Source: Rhodobacteraceae bacterium HLUCCO18 (GTDB taxonomy: Bacteria > Pseudomonadota > Alphaproteobacteria > Rhodobacterales > Rhodobacteraceae). From it: a stretch of DNA of 64,000 bases. Both the position numbers and the translations under genes were made by a program. Under the pieces are notes generated by a model. It searched no databases. It was not told the origin of the DNA and saw only the letters and a list, made by a program, of their open reading frames with translations. How positions within the stretch are numbered: position 1 is the stretch's first letter; the number at the start of each line of letters is the position of its first letter. Location of the stretch: positions 1-64,000 of the forward strand of contig LJSY01000017.1 of assembly GCA_001314805.1 (NCBI GenBank), written 5' to 3'. Of this stretch, positions 9,147 through 18,216 are shown piece after piece.

Positions 9147-11723
9147 TCAGAACTGGTCGAGCAGGCGGCGCAGGTATTCCAGTTCGACCTCGGGACGGTC
9201 CTGATCGGCTGACCGCCGCCGCAACTCGTCCAGAAGCTCGCGCGCGCGCCGGAAGGCCTCTTCGCGGGATTCGACGCTTTCGTCCGATCCGAAAGAGCCG
9301 GAATTGCCGGCCTGCCGCCCGAGCGGGTCCTCTAGCGGCCGGTCGCTGGGCATCGCGCCCTCCGCCTGACCTTGTCCAGGTTCGCGGCCCTCATCCTGGG
9401 CCAGCGCCCGGCCGAGGGCGGTCATCCCCTCGCGCATGGATTCCATCGCATCCGACTGACGGTCCAGCGCCCCTGCGATGTCGCCGTTTTCCAGCGCTTC
9501 GGCGGCCTCGTCCATCGCGCGCCCCGCCTCGTCGAGCTGGCGCAGGGCCTCGTCGCCCTCCTCCGTGCCGGTGCCGGGCAGGCGGCCGACCTGATCCTCG
9601 AGTTGACGGCGCAGCGCTTCCTGACGTTCGGCCAGCGACATGGAATCGTTCTCACCGCCCCGGCCCTGACCCTGCTGGGTGCCCTCCTGACCGGGGCGTT
9701 CGCCCTCGCCCTGGCCTTCGCCATCGGCACGATCCTGCGGTTGCTGTCCGTTCTCGCCCTGCTGGCCGCCCGGCTGGCCCGGCTGGCCGCCGAACTCTTC
9801 CTGAAGATCGCGGAAGGCATCGTCGCTCAGCTCCTGCTGACCGCGCAGGGTGTCCTGCAGGCCCTCCATCGCCTCCTGACCCGGCGTTTGCGGACCGTCG
9901 CCGCCCTCACCTTGGGTGATCTCCATGTTCTCGAGCATCTGCTGCAGCGCGTTCAGCATCTCCTGCGCCTCGGCCATGCGGCCTTCCTGCATCAGTTCTT
10001 CAATCTGGCGCAGCATTTCTTCGAGATTGGCCATCGACATGTCGGTGCGTTCGCCCTGATCCGGCTGATCCGTCTCATCGCCCGGCTCGGCGTTTTCCGC
10101 GAGCTGGCGCATGTAATCGTTCATCGCCTCGCGCAATTCCTGCATCAGCTCGGCGATTTCCTCGTCGCTGGCGCCTTGCCGCATGGCCTCGCTCAGCCGC
10201 TCCTGCGCCTGCCGGAGCCGTTCGAGCGCATCGTCGAGGTCGCCTTCTTCCAGCACCAGCGCGGCGTTCCAGAGGATTTCCGCCACCTGGTCGCGCGTCT
10301 CCGCTGAAACGGAGTCCACGCCCGATTCGAGGCGCCGGATCGCGGCGCGTAACTGCAGGTAGACGCCTTCGTCGAGCCCATCCTCCGGCCGCGCGGTCAG
10401 CGCGCGCAGGAGGTCCGCGCTACGGTCGGCGTTCTCCCGGCTCCAGAGAATGTCGCGGCGCAGCTCGACCACGGCATTGGCCAGCGGATCGAAGAAGCGG
10501 CGCCCGGGCAGGCGCAGGATATCGTAGCTGACGGTGCCGATCTGCCCGGCCTCGTCGGTGACGGTGAGGGTCAGGGTGACGGGCAGGTTCGCCAAGGGGT
10601 GCTCGGAGAGATCCTCGACCATCACCTCGGTGAAATCGGTGCGGCTGCCGCGGAAGGGCATGGGCAGGTCGAGTGTCAGCGCCTCGCGCGGCTCCGGCTC
10701 CACCGCAAGGCCGAAACGGCGGTCGGCGGCGTCGGTATCGAGGCGAAAGGTCGCCGTGCCGGAGGACACGCCATAGTCGTCCGAGGCGGTGAAGGTCAGC
10801 TGCATCTGGCCAGGCGGTTCGCCGCCAAGCTCACCCTCGAGCGCCACGGCGGGCGCGGCATCGGCCAGCACGGAGATGTCCCAGGATTGCGTGCCGGAGG
10901 GCGCGAAGACGGTCAGGGCGCCCGACTGTTCGACGATCAGTGTCCGCGTCGCGCCGCCGTCATCGCCCGGCGGTGGCGGGCCGATGGTCGAGTCGACCGT
11001 GATATCCTCGGGGTTGCCGTAAAAACGCAGGCTGATGCGGCTGCCTTGCGGGGTCTCGAACCCTTCGGCGGTAATGTCATTGAGGTAGAGCGACGGAAGC
11101 CCGGTGTAGATCGGAGGCTCCACCCAGCCTTCCCAGGACGGGCCCGAGGCCGACGCCGAGCCCGGTCCGAGCCCGACGGCGTCGCCCACCTCGGACACGC
11201 GGCCCAGCGTGCCGAACAGAAGCGCCATGGCCAGCGCGGTCGCCGCGACATAGCGCAGGGCGTAGGGGTCGCGCGCCGACAGGCGCAGGTCCGGCTCCGG
11301 CACCCGCGCCTCGGCCGCGCGGGCGGCCATGCGGGCGACATGCACGTCCCAGACCGACTGTGTCGCGGGATCGGAATTGCCGACGGCGACCGTGTCGCGA
11401 AGGGCGGTGATCGGCCGTCCCGGCATGGTCCGGTCCAGCCGGTCCATCGCATCCGCGCGGCTGGGCATGCGGAACGTGGCGATCCCGCGCACCAGCGTCC
11501 AGGCAAGGAGGGCGAGACCAATCCCCCCGGCGATCCACGTGCCGGTGGGGCCGAGTGCCGCGACGGCCCCGAAGGCGACAGCCGCGATTCCCGCGAAAAC
11601 GAGCGACCAGAGCGGCCAGAAGGACCGCGTCAAACGCTCCGCCACCATGCCGGCACGGGTCAGGCGCAGGGGCCAGATCAGGCGTTTGAGCGCCTCTTGC
11701 GTGGTGCTGCCTTGGTCGGACAT
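9147..11723 (-). CDS. TIGR02302 family (DUF4175) membrane protein
   Basis: An 858-residue protein. Two or three membrane segments lie in the first 75 residues (WPLWSLVFAGIAAVAFGAVAA, GTWIAGGIGLALLAWTLV) and another near 155-175. A beta-rich middle with Ig-like features follows (VTLTLTVTDEAGQIGTVSYDI), then a long helical region full of Glu/Gln/Met, and a Gly-Gln-rich linker near 670-720. These match TIGR02302, a conserved alphaproteobacterial family of unknown function. MSDQGSTTQEALKRL at 11723 is the usual start; an upstream ATG-less extension adds 23 unrelated residues. It lies 49 bp after lysA on the same strand, a conserved arrangement. Confidence 0.88.
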   Translation of the reverse strand: MSDQGSTTQEALKRLIWPLRLTRAGMVAERLTRSFWPLWSLVFAGIAAVAFGAVAALGPTGTWIAGGIGLALLAWTLVRGIATFRMPSRADAMDRLDRTMPGRPITALRDTVAVGNSDPATQSVWDVHVARMAARAAEARVPEPDLRLSARDPYALRYVAATALAMALLFGTLGRVSEVGDAVGLGPGSASASGPSWEGWVEPPIYTGLPSLYLNDITAEGFETPQGSRISLRFYGNPEDITVDSTIGPPPPGDDGGATRTLIVEQSGALTVFAPSGTQSWDISVLADAAPAVALEGELGGEPPGQMQLTFTASDDYGVSSGTATFRLDTDAADRRFGLAVEPEPREALTLDLPMPFRGSRTDFTEVMVEDLSEHPLANLPVTLTLTVTDEAGQIGTVSYDILRLPGRRFFDPLANAVVELRRDILWSRENADRSADLLRALTARPEDGLDEGVYLQLRAAIRRLESGVDSVSAETRDQVAEILWNAALVLEEGDLDDALERLRQAQERLSEAMRQGASDEEIAELMQELREAMNDYMRQLAENAEPGDETDQPDQGERTDMSMANLEEMLRQIEELMQEGRMAEAQEMLNALQQMLENMEITQGEGGDGPQTPGQEAMEGLQDTLRGQQELSDDAFRDLQEEFGGQPGQPGGQQGENGQQPQDRADGEGQGEGERPGQEGTQQGQGRGGENDSMSLAERQEALRRQLEDQVGRLPGTGTEEGDEALRQLDEAGRAMDEAAEALENGDIAGALDRQSDAMESMREGMTALGRALAQDEGREPGQGQAEGAMPSDRPLEDPLGRQAGNSGSFGSDESVESREEAFRRARELLDELRRRSADQDRPEVELEYLRRLLDQF

Positions 11724-11772
11724 GCGACCTTTCGGGTGGTTTGCCGGATGCGCGCATCCGGACGGCACGGGG

Positions 11773-13038
11773 TCATACCCATGGTGGGACACTATCTCGG
11801 TTTATGATCTCGTCAAACGATGGCCGCGCCCGGATGACGGCGAATTGATCCTCTTTCACCAGAATCTCGGGGATCAGGGGGCGGGTGTTGTACTCGCTCG
11901 CCATCACCGCGCCATAGGCCCCGGCGGAGCGGAACGCGACCAGATCGCCCGCCGCGACAGGCGGCATCGGGCGTTGTTTGGCGAAGGTATCCCCGGTCTC
12001 GCAGACCGGCCCGACGATGTCGTAGGGGGCCTGTTCGACGCCGGGCAGGGGCTCGATGACGGGCACGATATCGTGCCAAGCGCCGTACATGGCCGGGCGA
12101 ACAAGGTCGTTCATCGCCGCATCGAGGATCAGGAAATCGCGCCCGTCGCCCTTCTTGACGTAGATCACGCCCGCGACGAGCAGACCGGCGTTGCCCGAGA
12201 TGAGCCGCCCGGGCTCGATCTCGACCTCCACGTCCAGATCGCCCACGGTGCGGCGAATGACGTCGCCATAGTCGAGCGGCAGGGGCGGCGCGGTGTTCGA
12301 GCGCTCGTAGGGAATGCCCAGGCCACCGCCGAGGTCGAGCCTGCGGATGTCGTGGCCGTCGGCGCGCAGGGCCCGCGTCAGCTCCGCCACCTTGGTATAG
12401 GCGATCTCGAAGGGCTCGAGCTCGGTCAACTGGCTGCCGATATGCACGTCGATGCCGATCACCTCGATCCCCGGAAGCGCTGCGGCGCGGGCATAGACCT
12501 CGCGGGCATGGGCGATGGGGATGCCGAACTTGTTCTCGGATTTGCCGGTGGCGATCTTTTCATGGGTGCGCGCGTCCACGTCGGGGTTCACCCGGATCGT
12601 GATCGGCGCCACCCGGCCGAGCGACGTGGCGACGGCCGACAGCGTCTCGAGCTCCGGCTCGCTTTCGACGTTGAACTGCCGGATGCCGCCTTCCAGCGCC
12701 AGCCGCATCTCATCGGCGGTCTTGCCGACGCCGGAAAAGACGATCCGCTCACCGGGCACCCCGGCGGCCTTCGCGCGCAGGTATTCGCCGCCCGAGACCA
12801 CGTCCATCCCCGCGCCAAGCCCTGCCAGATGCGCCAGCACCGCCTGGTTGGAGTTGGATTTCACCGCGAAGCAGACGAGGTGATCGAGGCCTGACAGGGC
12901 CTCCTCGAACAGCTGGTAATGCCGGGTCAGCGTGGCGCAGGAATAGACGTAGAAAGGCGTGCCCACTTCGGCCGCGATCTGCGGCAGCGGCACGTCCTCG
13001 GCATGGAGGATGCCGTCCCTGTAGAGGAAATGATCCAT
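11773..13038 (-). CDS. lysA: Diaminopimelate decarboxylase
   Basis: A 421-residue PLP enzyme of fold type III that decarboxylates meso-diaminopimelate to L-lysine, the last step of lysine synthesis. Visible: the PLP lysine Lys60 in CFAVKSNSN, the phosphate-binding GGGLGIPY, HIGSQLT, EPGRLISGNAG, and the catalytic cysteine in GPVCETGDTF. The ATG at 13038 starts MDHFLYRDGILHAEDV, the normal N terminus; the reading frame stays open upstream but without similarity. Transcribed with TIGR02302. In many relatives lysA follows argH and a small lipoprotein, but here those are about 14 kb away. Confidence 0.96.
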   Translation of the reverse strand: MDHFLYRDGILHAEDVPLPQIAAEVGTPFYVYSCATLTRHYQLFEEALSGLDHLVCFAVKSNSNQAVLAHLAGLGAGMDVVSGGEYLRAKAAGVPGERIVFSGVGKTADEMRLALEGGIRQFNVESEPELETLSAVATSLGRVAPITIRVNPDVDARTHEKIATGKSENKFGIPIAHAREVYARAAALPGIEVIGIDVHIGSQLTELEPFEIAYTKVAELTRALRADGHDIRRLDLGGGLGIPYERSNTAPPLPLDYGDVIRRTVGDLDVEVEIEPGRLISGNAGLLVAGVIYVKKGDGRDFLILDAAMNDLVRPAMYGAWHDIVPVIEPLPGVEQAPYDIVGPVCETGDTFAKQRPMPPVAAGDLVAFRSAGAYGAVMASEYNTRPLIPEILVKEDQFAVIRARPSFDEIINRDSVPPWV

Positions 13039-13156
13039 CTCGGTCCCGTCACGGTCAGTCCGCGCGCAGGTAGCACCCCCGGAGGCGGTTTCAAAGGGCT
13101 GGACGCCGCCGACGGTGCCGCTAGGCTCCGGCACGACAGCAACGGGAGGCACGCAC

Positions 13157-14131
13157 ATGGCCAGAACAGCGATCATCGAGGAACCCGGCGGGCCGGAACA
13201 GTTCCGCATCGTGGAGCGTGAGGTCGGTGAACCGGGGCCGGGCCAGATCCGCATCCGGCAGGAGGCCTGCGGCCTGAACTTCATCGATGTCTACCAGCGC
13301 ACGGGCCTCTATCCGCTGGAGATGCCGCACGCGCTGGGCATGGAGGCCGCCGGCGTGGTCGAGGCCGTGGGCGAGGGCGTGACGCACCTGAAGCCCGGCG
13401 ACCGAGCCGCCTATGCCGCCGCCCCTCCCGGTGCCTACACGCAAGCGCGGGTGATGAACGCCGCGCAGGTCTGCCCCCTGCCTGACGCGATCTCTTTCGA
13501 GGAGGGCGCGGCGATGATGCTCAAGGGGATGACGACCCAGTACCTGTTTTGCCGCACCACGCCCATCGCGCGGGGCGATACCGTGCTGTTTCATGCCGCG
13601 GCCGGCGGTGTCGGCCTGATGGCCTGCCAATGGGCGGCGTCCGAGGGCATCCGCCTGATCGGAACCGCCGGCACCGATGAGAAATGCCGCCTCGCGCTCG
13701 ACCACGGGGCGGATGCCTGCATCAACTATCGCGACACCGACTGGGCGGCGAAGGTGCAGGAGCTGACCGGTGGCAAGGGCGTCGACGTGGTGATGGACGC
13801 CGTGGGGGCGGACACGTTCGAAGGCTCGCTCAACTCGCTCAAGCCGCTTGGCATGATGATTTCCTTCGGCAATGCCTCCGGCCCCGTCCCGCCGTTCAAC
13901 ATCGGTATCCTCGGGCAGAAGGGCTCGCTCAAGATCACGCGGCCGACGCTTTTCACGCATATCGCCGATCACGACACCTGCCAGCAGATGGCGCGGGATC
14001 TGTTCGACAAGGTGACCTCCGGCGCGGTCAGGATCCGCATCGATCAGCGGTTCCCGCTAGAGGACGTTGCCGAGGCGCATCGCGCGCTCGAGGCGCGCAA
14101 GACGACCGGCCAGACGATCCTGACGGTCTAG
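13157..14131 (+). CDS. qor: Quinone oxidoreductase (zinc-free medium-chain dehydrogenase)
   Basis: A 324-residue zeta-crystallin-like NADPH:quinone oxidoreductase. NFIDVYQRTGLYPLEMPHALGMEAAG (41-66, shown in part) is the family fingerprint; the nucleotide-binding loop is HAAAGGVGLMACQWA about 146-160, and zinc ligands are absent. The ATG at 13157 follows GGGAGG closely and yields MARTAIIEEPGGPE. Divergent from lysA. Its stop interlocks with that of the DUF2834 gene in a shared CTAG. The physiological electron acceptor cannot be read from sequence. Confidence 0.9.
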   Translation: MARTAIIEEPGGPEQFRIVEREVGEPGPGQIRIRQEACGLNFIDVYQRTGLYPLEMPHALGMEAAGVVEAVGEGVTHLKPGDRAAYAAAPPGAYTQARVMNAAQVCPLPDAISFEEGAAMMLKGMTTQYLFCRTTPIARGDTVLFHAAAGGVGLMACQWAASEGIRLIGTAGTDEKCRLALDHGADACINYRDTDWAAKVQELTGGKGVDVVMDAVGADTFEGSLNSLKPLGMMISFGNASGPVPPFNIGILGQKGSLKITRPTLFTHIADHDTCQQMARDLFDKVTSGAVRIRIDQRFPLEDVAEAHRALEARKTTGQTILTV

Positions 14132-14448
14132 GCCGCGCTTCGCCGGGTCATCAGGAACAGCGCCAGCGGCAGGCCGGCGCTGACCCCGATGGTGTAGGTC
14201 GCGGGGATCACGGCAAGAAACCAGCGATCCCGGCGCACCAGCCCCTCCCACAGCGCCCAGACCGTGAGCGCGACGGCGGCGATGGTCAGGTCGTAGACAA
14301 GCCCGCTGGTCGCGTCGTTGACGTACCACGCGTCGATCATCGCCGAGAGCGACCAGCCGTTGGCGTCGAACCAGGCGTAGAAATAGCTCCAGGGCAGGAG
14401 GGTTCCGACGACGATCAGGGCTACATATATGAGGCGCAGAAGGGTCAT
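14128..14448 (-). CDS. DUF2834 membrane protein
   Basis: A 106-residue membrane protein with three predicted hydrophobic segments (about 3-21, 54-71 and 80-99). LIVVGTLLPWSYFYAWFDANG and YDLTIAAVALTVWALWEG match DUF2834, a family of unknown function. The ATG at 14448 (MTLLRLIYVAL) is preferred to an upstream start at 14493 whose 15 extra residues are not hydrophobic. Its stop shares four bases with that of qor on the other strand. No further clue to function. Confidence 0.82.
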   Translation of the reverse strand: MTLLRLIYVALIVVGTLLPWSYFYAWFDANGWSLSAMIDAWYVNDATSGLVYDLTIAAVALTVWALWEGLVRRDRWFLAVIPATYTIGVSAGLPLALFLMTRRSAA

Positions 14449-14647
14449 GACGATGATCTCCGGGTTCGGGCTGTGCCAGCAGGTAACGCGCAAGGGTGCG
14501 CCTGACCAGCGGAGGGAGCATTTTCCTCGCGGAGAACGACAGGGAAGACTGCAGGTTCCCGCCTGCGAAAAACCCGGGTTGTTGCGACTGCGGCCGCGCG
14601 AACGCAGCGTCGAGATTGACCAAGCGGACCAGCTTCAATAGGCATCC

Positions 14648-14664
14648 GCGAAACATTGTTGCGC
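14648..14664. promoter_or_regulatory. Palindrome GCGAAACATTGTTGCGC upstream of ETF-QO
   Basis: An inverted repeat with 8-bp arms (one mismatch) 47 bp before the ETF-QO ATG. Read on this strand it differs by a single base from the reverse complement of the perfect palindrome at 22626-22642 upstream of phaB. The shared sequence and similar distance to the start codon suggest a common regulator (inference). Confidence 0.5.
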
Positions 14665-14711
14665 GACAGGCCGCGGCGCGCGGCCCGTGTCGGGAGCCAA
14701 GGGGAACCCAG

Positions 14712-16367
14712 ATGTCCGAGATTGAACGCGAAAGCATGGAATACGATGTCGTGATCGTGGGCGCAGGTCCCTCGGGGCTGGCCGCCGCGATCCGCCTGAA
14801 GCAGATCGACGCCGATCTGAATGTCGTGGTGCTCGAAAAGGGTTCGGAGGTTGGTGCGCATATCCTGTCGGGGGCCGTCCTCGATCCCGTGGGGCTGAAC
14901 CAGCTGATCCCCGACTGGAAGAAGAAGGGCGCGCCGATCACGGTCCCCGTGCGGGAGGATCGCTTTTACCTGCTGGGCGAGGGCGGTTCGATGCGCCTTC
15001 CGAACGTCATGATGCCGCGCCTTATGAACAACCACGGCAACTACATCGTCTCGATGGGCAATGTCTGCCGCTGGCTGGCCGAACAGGCCGAGGAGCTGGG
15101 CGTCGAGATCTTCCCCGGCATGTCCTGCTCCGAGCTGGTCTATGGCGAGAATGGCGAGGTGAAGGGCGTGGTGGCGGGCGAGTTCGGGCTGAACCCCGAC
15201 GGCACGCCCGGCGACGGCTACGAGCCGGGGATGGAGCTGCACGGCAAATACGTTTTGCTGGGCGAGGGCGTACGCGGCTCTCTGACCAAGGAAGTGCTTG
15301 CGAAATACGACCTTCAGGCCGGGAAGGACCCGCAGAAATTCGGCCTCGGCATGAAGGAAATCTGGGAGATCGACCCCGACAAGCACCAGGAAGGTCGCGT
15401 CGTCCACACGATGGGCTGGCCCTTGGGCAAGAACGCGGGCGGCGGGTCGTTCATCTATCACCTCGACAACAACCAGGTCTATGTGGGCTTCGTCGTCCAC
15501 CTGAACTACGAGAACCCGTATCTCTACCCCTACGCGGAATTCCAGCGCTTCAAGCACCACCCGATGGTGGCCGAGCTTCTGAAAGGCGGAAAGCGGATCG
15601 CCTATGGCGCGCGGGCCATTTCCGAAGGCGGCTGGCAGTCGATGCCCAAGGCCGTGGCGCCCGGCGTGGCGATCCTGGGCTGCGGCGTTGGCCTCGTGAA
15701 CGTTCCGCGGATCAAGGGCAACCACAACGCGATGCTCTCGGGCATCGAGGCGGCCGAGGCCGCGGCGGCGGCCATCGCCGAGGGACGCTCGGGCGATGAG
15801 CTGAGCGCGTATGACACATACATCCATACCGACGGTCCGATCGCCCGCGATCTCAAGCCCGTGCGCAACGTCAAGCCTCTCTGGTCGAAATACGGGCTGA
15901 TGGGCGGCGTTTTCCTTGGCGGGATCGACATGTGGGTCGGCAGCATCACCGGCTGGAACCCGTTCGGCACCATGAGCCACGGCAAGTCCGACGCCGAGGC
16001 CACCGGAAAGGCCAAGTCCTTCGAGCCCATCGACTATCCCAAGCCCGACGGGGTGCTGAGTTTCGACCGCCTGACCAATGTCAGCTTCTCGATGACCAAC
16101 CACGAGGAAAGCCAGCCCGCGCACCTGACGCTGAAGGACGCGAGTGTCCCGATCTCGGTCAACTGGCCCGAATACGCTGAGCCGGCGCAGCGCTACTGCC
16201 CGGCCGGGGTCTACGAAGTGGTGTCGGAGGAGGGCAAGGAACCGCGCTTCGTCATCAACTTCCAGAACTGCGTGCACTGCAAGACCTGCGATATCAAGGA
16301 TCCCTCGCAGAACATCCACTGGACGGTGCCGCAGGGCGGGGACGGACCGAATTACCCCAACATGTGA
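14712..16367 (+). CDS. Electron transfer flavoprotein-ubiquinone oxidoreductase
   Basis: A 551-residue membrane-peripheral flavo-iron-sulfur enzyme. It takes electrons from EtfAB, reduced by acyl-CoA dehydrogenases such as Mcd, and reduces ubiquinone. Seen: FAD-binding DVVIVGAGPSG (12-22), a second FAD motif in GCGVGLVNVPRIKGNHNAM, and a C-terminal 4Fe-4S ferredoxin-like domain with Cys496, Cys520, Cys523 and Cys526 (CPAGVYE, NCVHCKTC). Full length for the family. The ATG at 14712 (MSEIERESMEYDVV) is preferred to an in-frame upstream start at 14496 with an atypical leader. Its promoter region holds the palindrome shared with phaB. Confidence 0.96.
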   Translation: MSEIERESMEYDVVIVGAGPSGLAAAIRLKQIDADLNVVVLEKGSEVGAHILSGAVLDPVGLNQLIPDWKKKGAPITVPVREDRFYLLGEGGSMRLPNVMMPRLMNNHGNYIVSMGNVCRWLAEQAEELGVEIFPGMSCSELVYGENGEVKGVVAGEFGLNPDGTPGDGYEPGMELHGKYVLLGEGVRGSLTKEVLAKYDLQAGKDPQKFGLGMKEIWEIDPDKHQEGRVVHTMGWPLGKNAGGGSFIYHLDNNQVYVGFVVHLNYENPYLYPYAEFQRFKHHPMVAELLKGGKRIAYGARAISEGGWQSMPKAVAPGVAILGCGVGLVNVPRIKGNHNAMLSGIEAAEAAAAAIAEGRSGDELSAYDTYIHTDGPIARDLKPVRNVKPLWSKYGLMGGVFLGGIDMWVGSITGWNPFGTMSHGKSDAEATGKAKSFEPIDYPKPDGVLSFDRLTNVSFSMTNHEESQPAHLTLKDASVPISVNWPEYAEPAQRYCPAGVYEVVSEEGKEPRFVINFQNCVHCKTCDIKDPSQNIHWTVPQGGDGPNYPNM

Positions 16368-16506
16368 CGCGGGCAGACGTCGAGACGCGGGTTTTTCGGT
16401 CCGGCCCGCGAAATGTCGATCGGTGGTTCGCGGGCGAGGCGTCGGGTTTCGTTGCCCTTGCCGGGGTCGCGGCCTACTGTCTGACCCGAACAGGCTGGAG
16501 ACCGGA

Positions 16507-18216
16507 ATGCCACTGGTGCGATCACTTGGACCTTTCGCCGTCGTCGCCGCGCTTGCCGTTGCGAGCGCTCACGTCCCGACCCCGACCGTGGCGCAGGAGC
16601 TTTCGGATCTTGCCGGACCCTATCTCGCGGCCCGGATGGCGGTGCGCGACGGCGACCACCGGGAGGCCGCGGACTATTTCGAACGGGCCCTGCGCGCGGA
16701 TCCGGGCAATCCGCTCCTGATTTCGAACGCGGTGTTCGCCAACGCGGCGCTGGGCCGGTGGGATGCCGCGGCCGTCATCGCCGAGGACCTTCCCGAAGAC
16801 GCCACGGGTCAGGAACTGGCCGGTCTGGTGACCTTCGTGGACACGGTCAGCGCCGGCGACCTGGACGCCGCGCGCGCGGCGCTCGAGGCCGGACGCGGTG
16901 GCGGGCCCTTCGTCGATGAACTCTCGATGGGCTGGATCGAGTTCGGAGCCGGAAACATGGATCGCGCGGTCGCGGTTTTCGAGGAACTCGCGACAGACCA
17001 AAGCCTGTCCGAACTGGCCTGGCTGCATCTCGGGCTCGCACGCGCGGCCGTGGGCGATTTCGAGGCCGCCGACGAGATCCTGTCGGGAGAACGGACCGGA
17101 CGGATCAGCCAGACCGAACGCGTCGTGCGGGCGCGGGCGGAAATCCTCGTTCAGCTTGGCCTGCGCGGGGACGCGCTGGACCTGCTCGACGGCTACACGC
17201 AGCGTGTGCCCGACCCCGCGCTTCTGGCGCTTCAGGCCCGGATCGGCGCGGGGGCGGAGGAGCCCTACAGCTTCGTGACCAGCTGGCAGGAGGGCATCTC
17301 GGAGGTGTTCTTAACCGTCTCGCAAGCCTTGGGCGCAGACGGTAATGGCCAGCTGCCGCTGATCTACGCCCGCGCGGCCTGGGCGATTTCGCCCCAGAAC
17401 ACCGACGCGCTGATCCTTGCCGGCCAGATCCTGACCGAGGGCGAGCAATACGCGCTCGCCGCAGAGGCCTACGACGCCGTTCCGGCGGAAGACGATCAGT
17501 ATGTGGAGGCGCAGATGGGCCGCGCCGAGGCCCTCGAGCGGCAGGGCGATCTCGACGCCGCGCTCGCGACGCTTGAGGGGCTGGCAGAGGCGCAGCCCGA
17601 TCTTGCGCCGATCCACGCGGCACTTGGCGACACATTCCGTCGGGCCGAGCGCTGCGAGGAGGCCATCGACAGCTACACCGCCGCGCTCGATCTCGTAGAC
17701 ACCAGCCAGTCGCGCTACTGGTTCCTGCATTACACGCGAGCCATCTGCTATCACGAGACCGACAACTGGCCTCCCGCCGAGGCCGATTTCCGCCGTGCGC
17801 TGGAACTCAACCCCGATCAGCCGCAGGTCCTGAACTACCTCGGCTATTCAATGGTCGAACAGCGCCGAAACCTCGACGAGGCGCTCGACATGATCGAACG
17901 CGCCGTCGCGGCAAGGCCCGATTCGGGCTACATCGTCGACTCGCTTGCCTGGGTTTACTACCGGCTCGGCCGGTTCGACGAGGCCGTCGAACCGATGGAG
18001 CGCGCGGCCGAGCTTCTGCCGACGGATCCGATCATCAACGACCATCTTGGCGACGTCTACTGGATGGTCGGGCGCAAGCGCGAAGCGCGGTTCCAGTGGC
18101 AGCGCGCGCTCAGCCTCGATCCCGCCGAGGAGGACGCCGAGCGCATTCGGCTCAAGCTCGATATCGGACTCGATTCCGTGCTCGAACAGGAAGGCGGGGT
18201 CGGAGAATCCCAGTGA
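16507..18216 (+). CDS. Exported tetratricopeptide-repeat protein
   Basis: A 569-residue protein with a signal peptide (about 1-30, hydrophobic FAVVAALAVASA then VAQE as the likely cleavage zone). The remainder is built of TPR units: clear ones at about 37-70 (REAADYFERALRADPGNP), 380-470 and a consecutive run near 470-555 (FRRALELNPDQPQVLNYLGYS, IVDSLAWVYYRLGRFDEA, WQRALSLDPAEEDAE). TPR solenoids hold protein partners; the partner is unknown. Similar proteins sit before ispE in many Rhodobacterales. Its stop overlaps the ispE GTG start, so coupling is probable. The ATG at 16507 gives the signal peptide. Confidence 0.85.
   Translation: MPLVRSLGPFAVVAALAVASAHVPTPTVAQELSDLAGPYLAARMAVRDGDHREAADYFERALRADPGNPLLISNAVFANAALGRWDAAAVIAEDLPEDATGQELAGLVTFVDTVSAGDLDAARAALEAGRGGGPFVDELSMGWIEFGAGNMDRAVAVFEELATDQSLSELAWLHLGLARAAVGDFEAADEILSGERTGRISQTERVVRARAEILVQLGLRGDALDLLDGYTQRVPDPALLALQARIGAGAEEPYSFVTSWQEGISEVFLTVSQALGADGNGQLPLIYARAAWAISPQNTDALILAGQILTEGEQYALAAEAYDAVPAEDDQYVEAQMGRAEALERQGDLDAALATLEGLAEAQPDLAPIHAALGDTFRRAERCEEAIDSYTAALDLVDTSQSRYWFLHYTRAICYHETDNWPPAEADFRRALELNPDQPQVLNYLGYSMVEQRRNLDEALDMIERAVAARPDSGYIVDSLAWVYYRLGRFDEAVEPMERAAELLPTDPIINDHLGDVYWMVGRKREARFQWQRALSLDPAEEDAERIRLKLDIGLDSVLEQEGGVGESQ

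Noticed and set aside
14445-16319. 624-codon minus-strand open frame over ETF-QO
   Set aside because: Antisense to a full-length conserved enzyme; no start context or motif.
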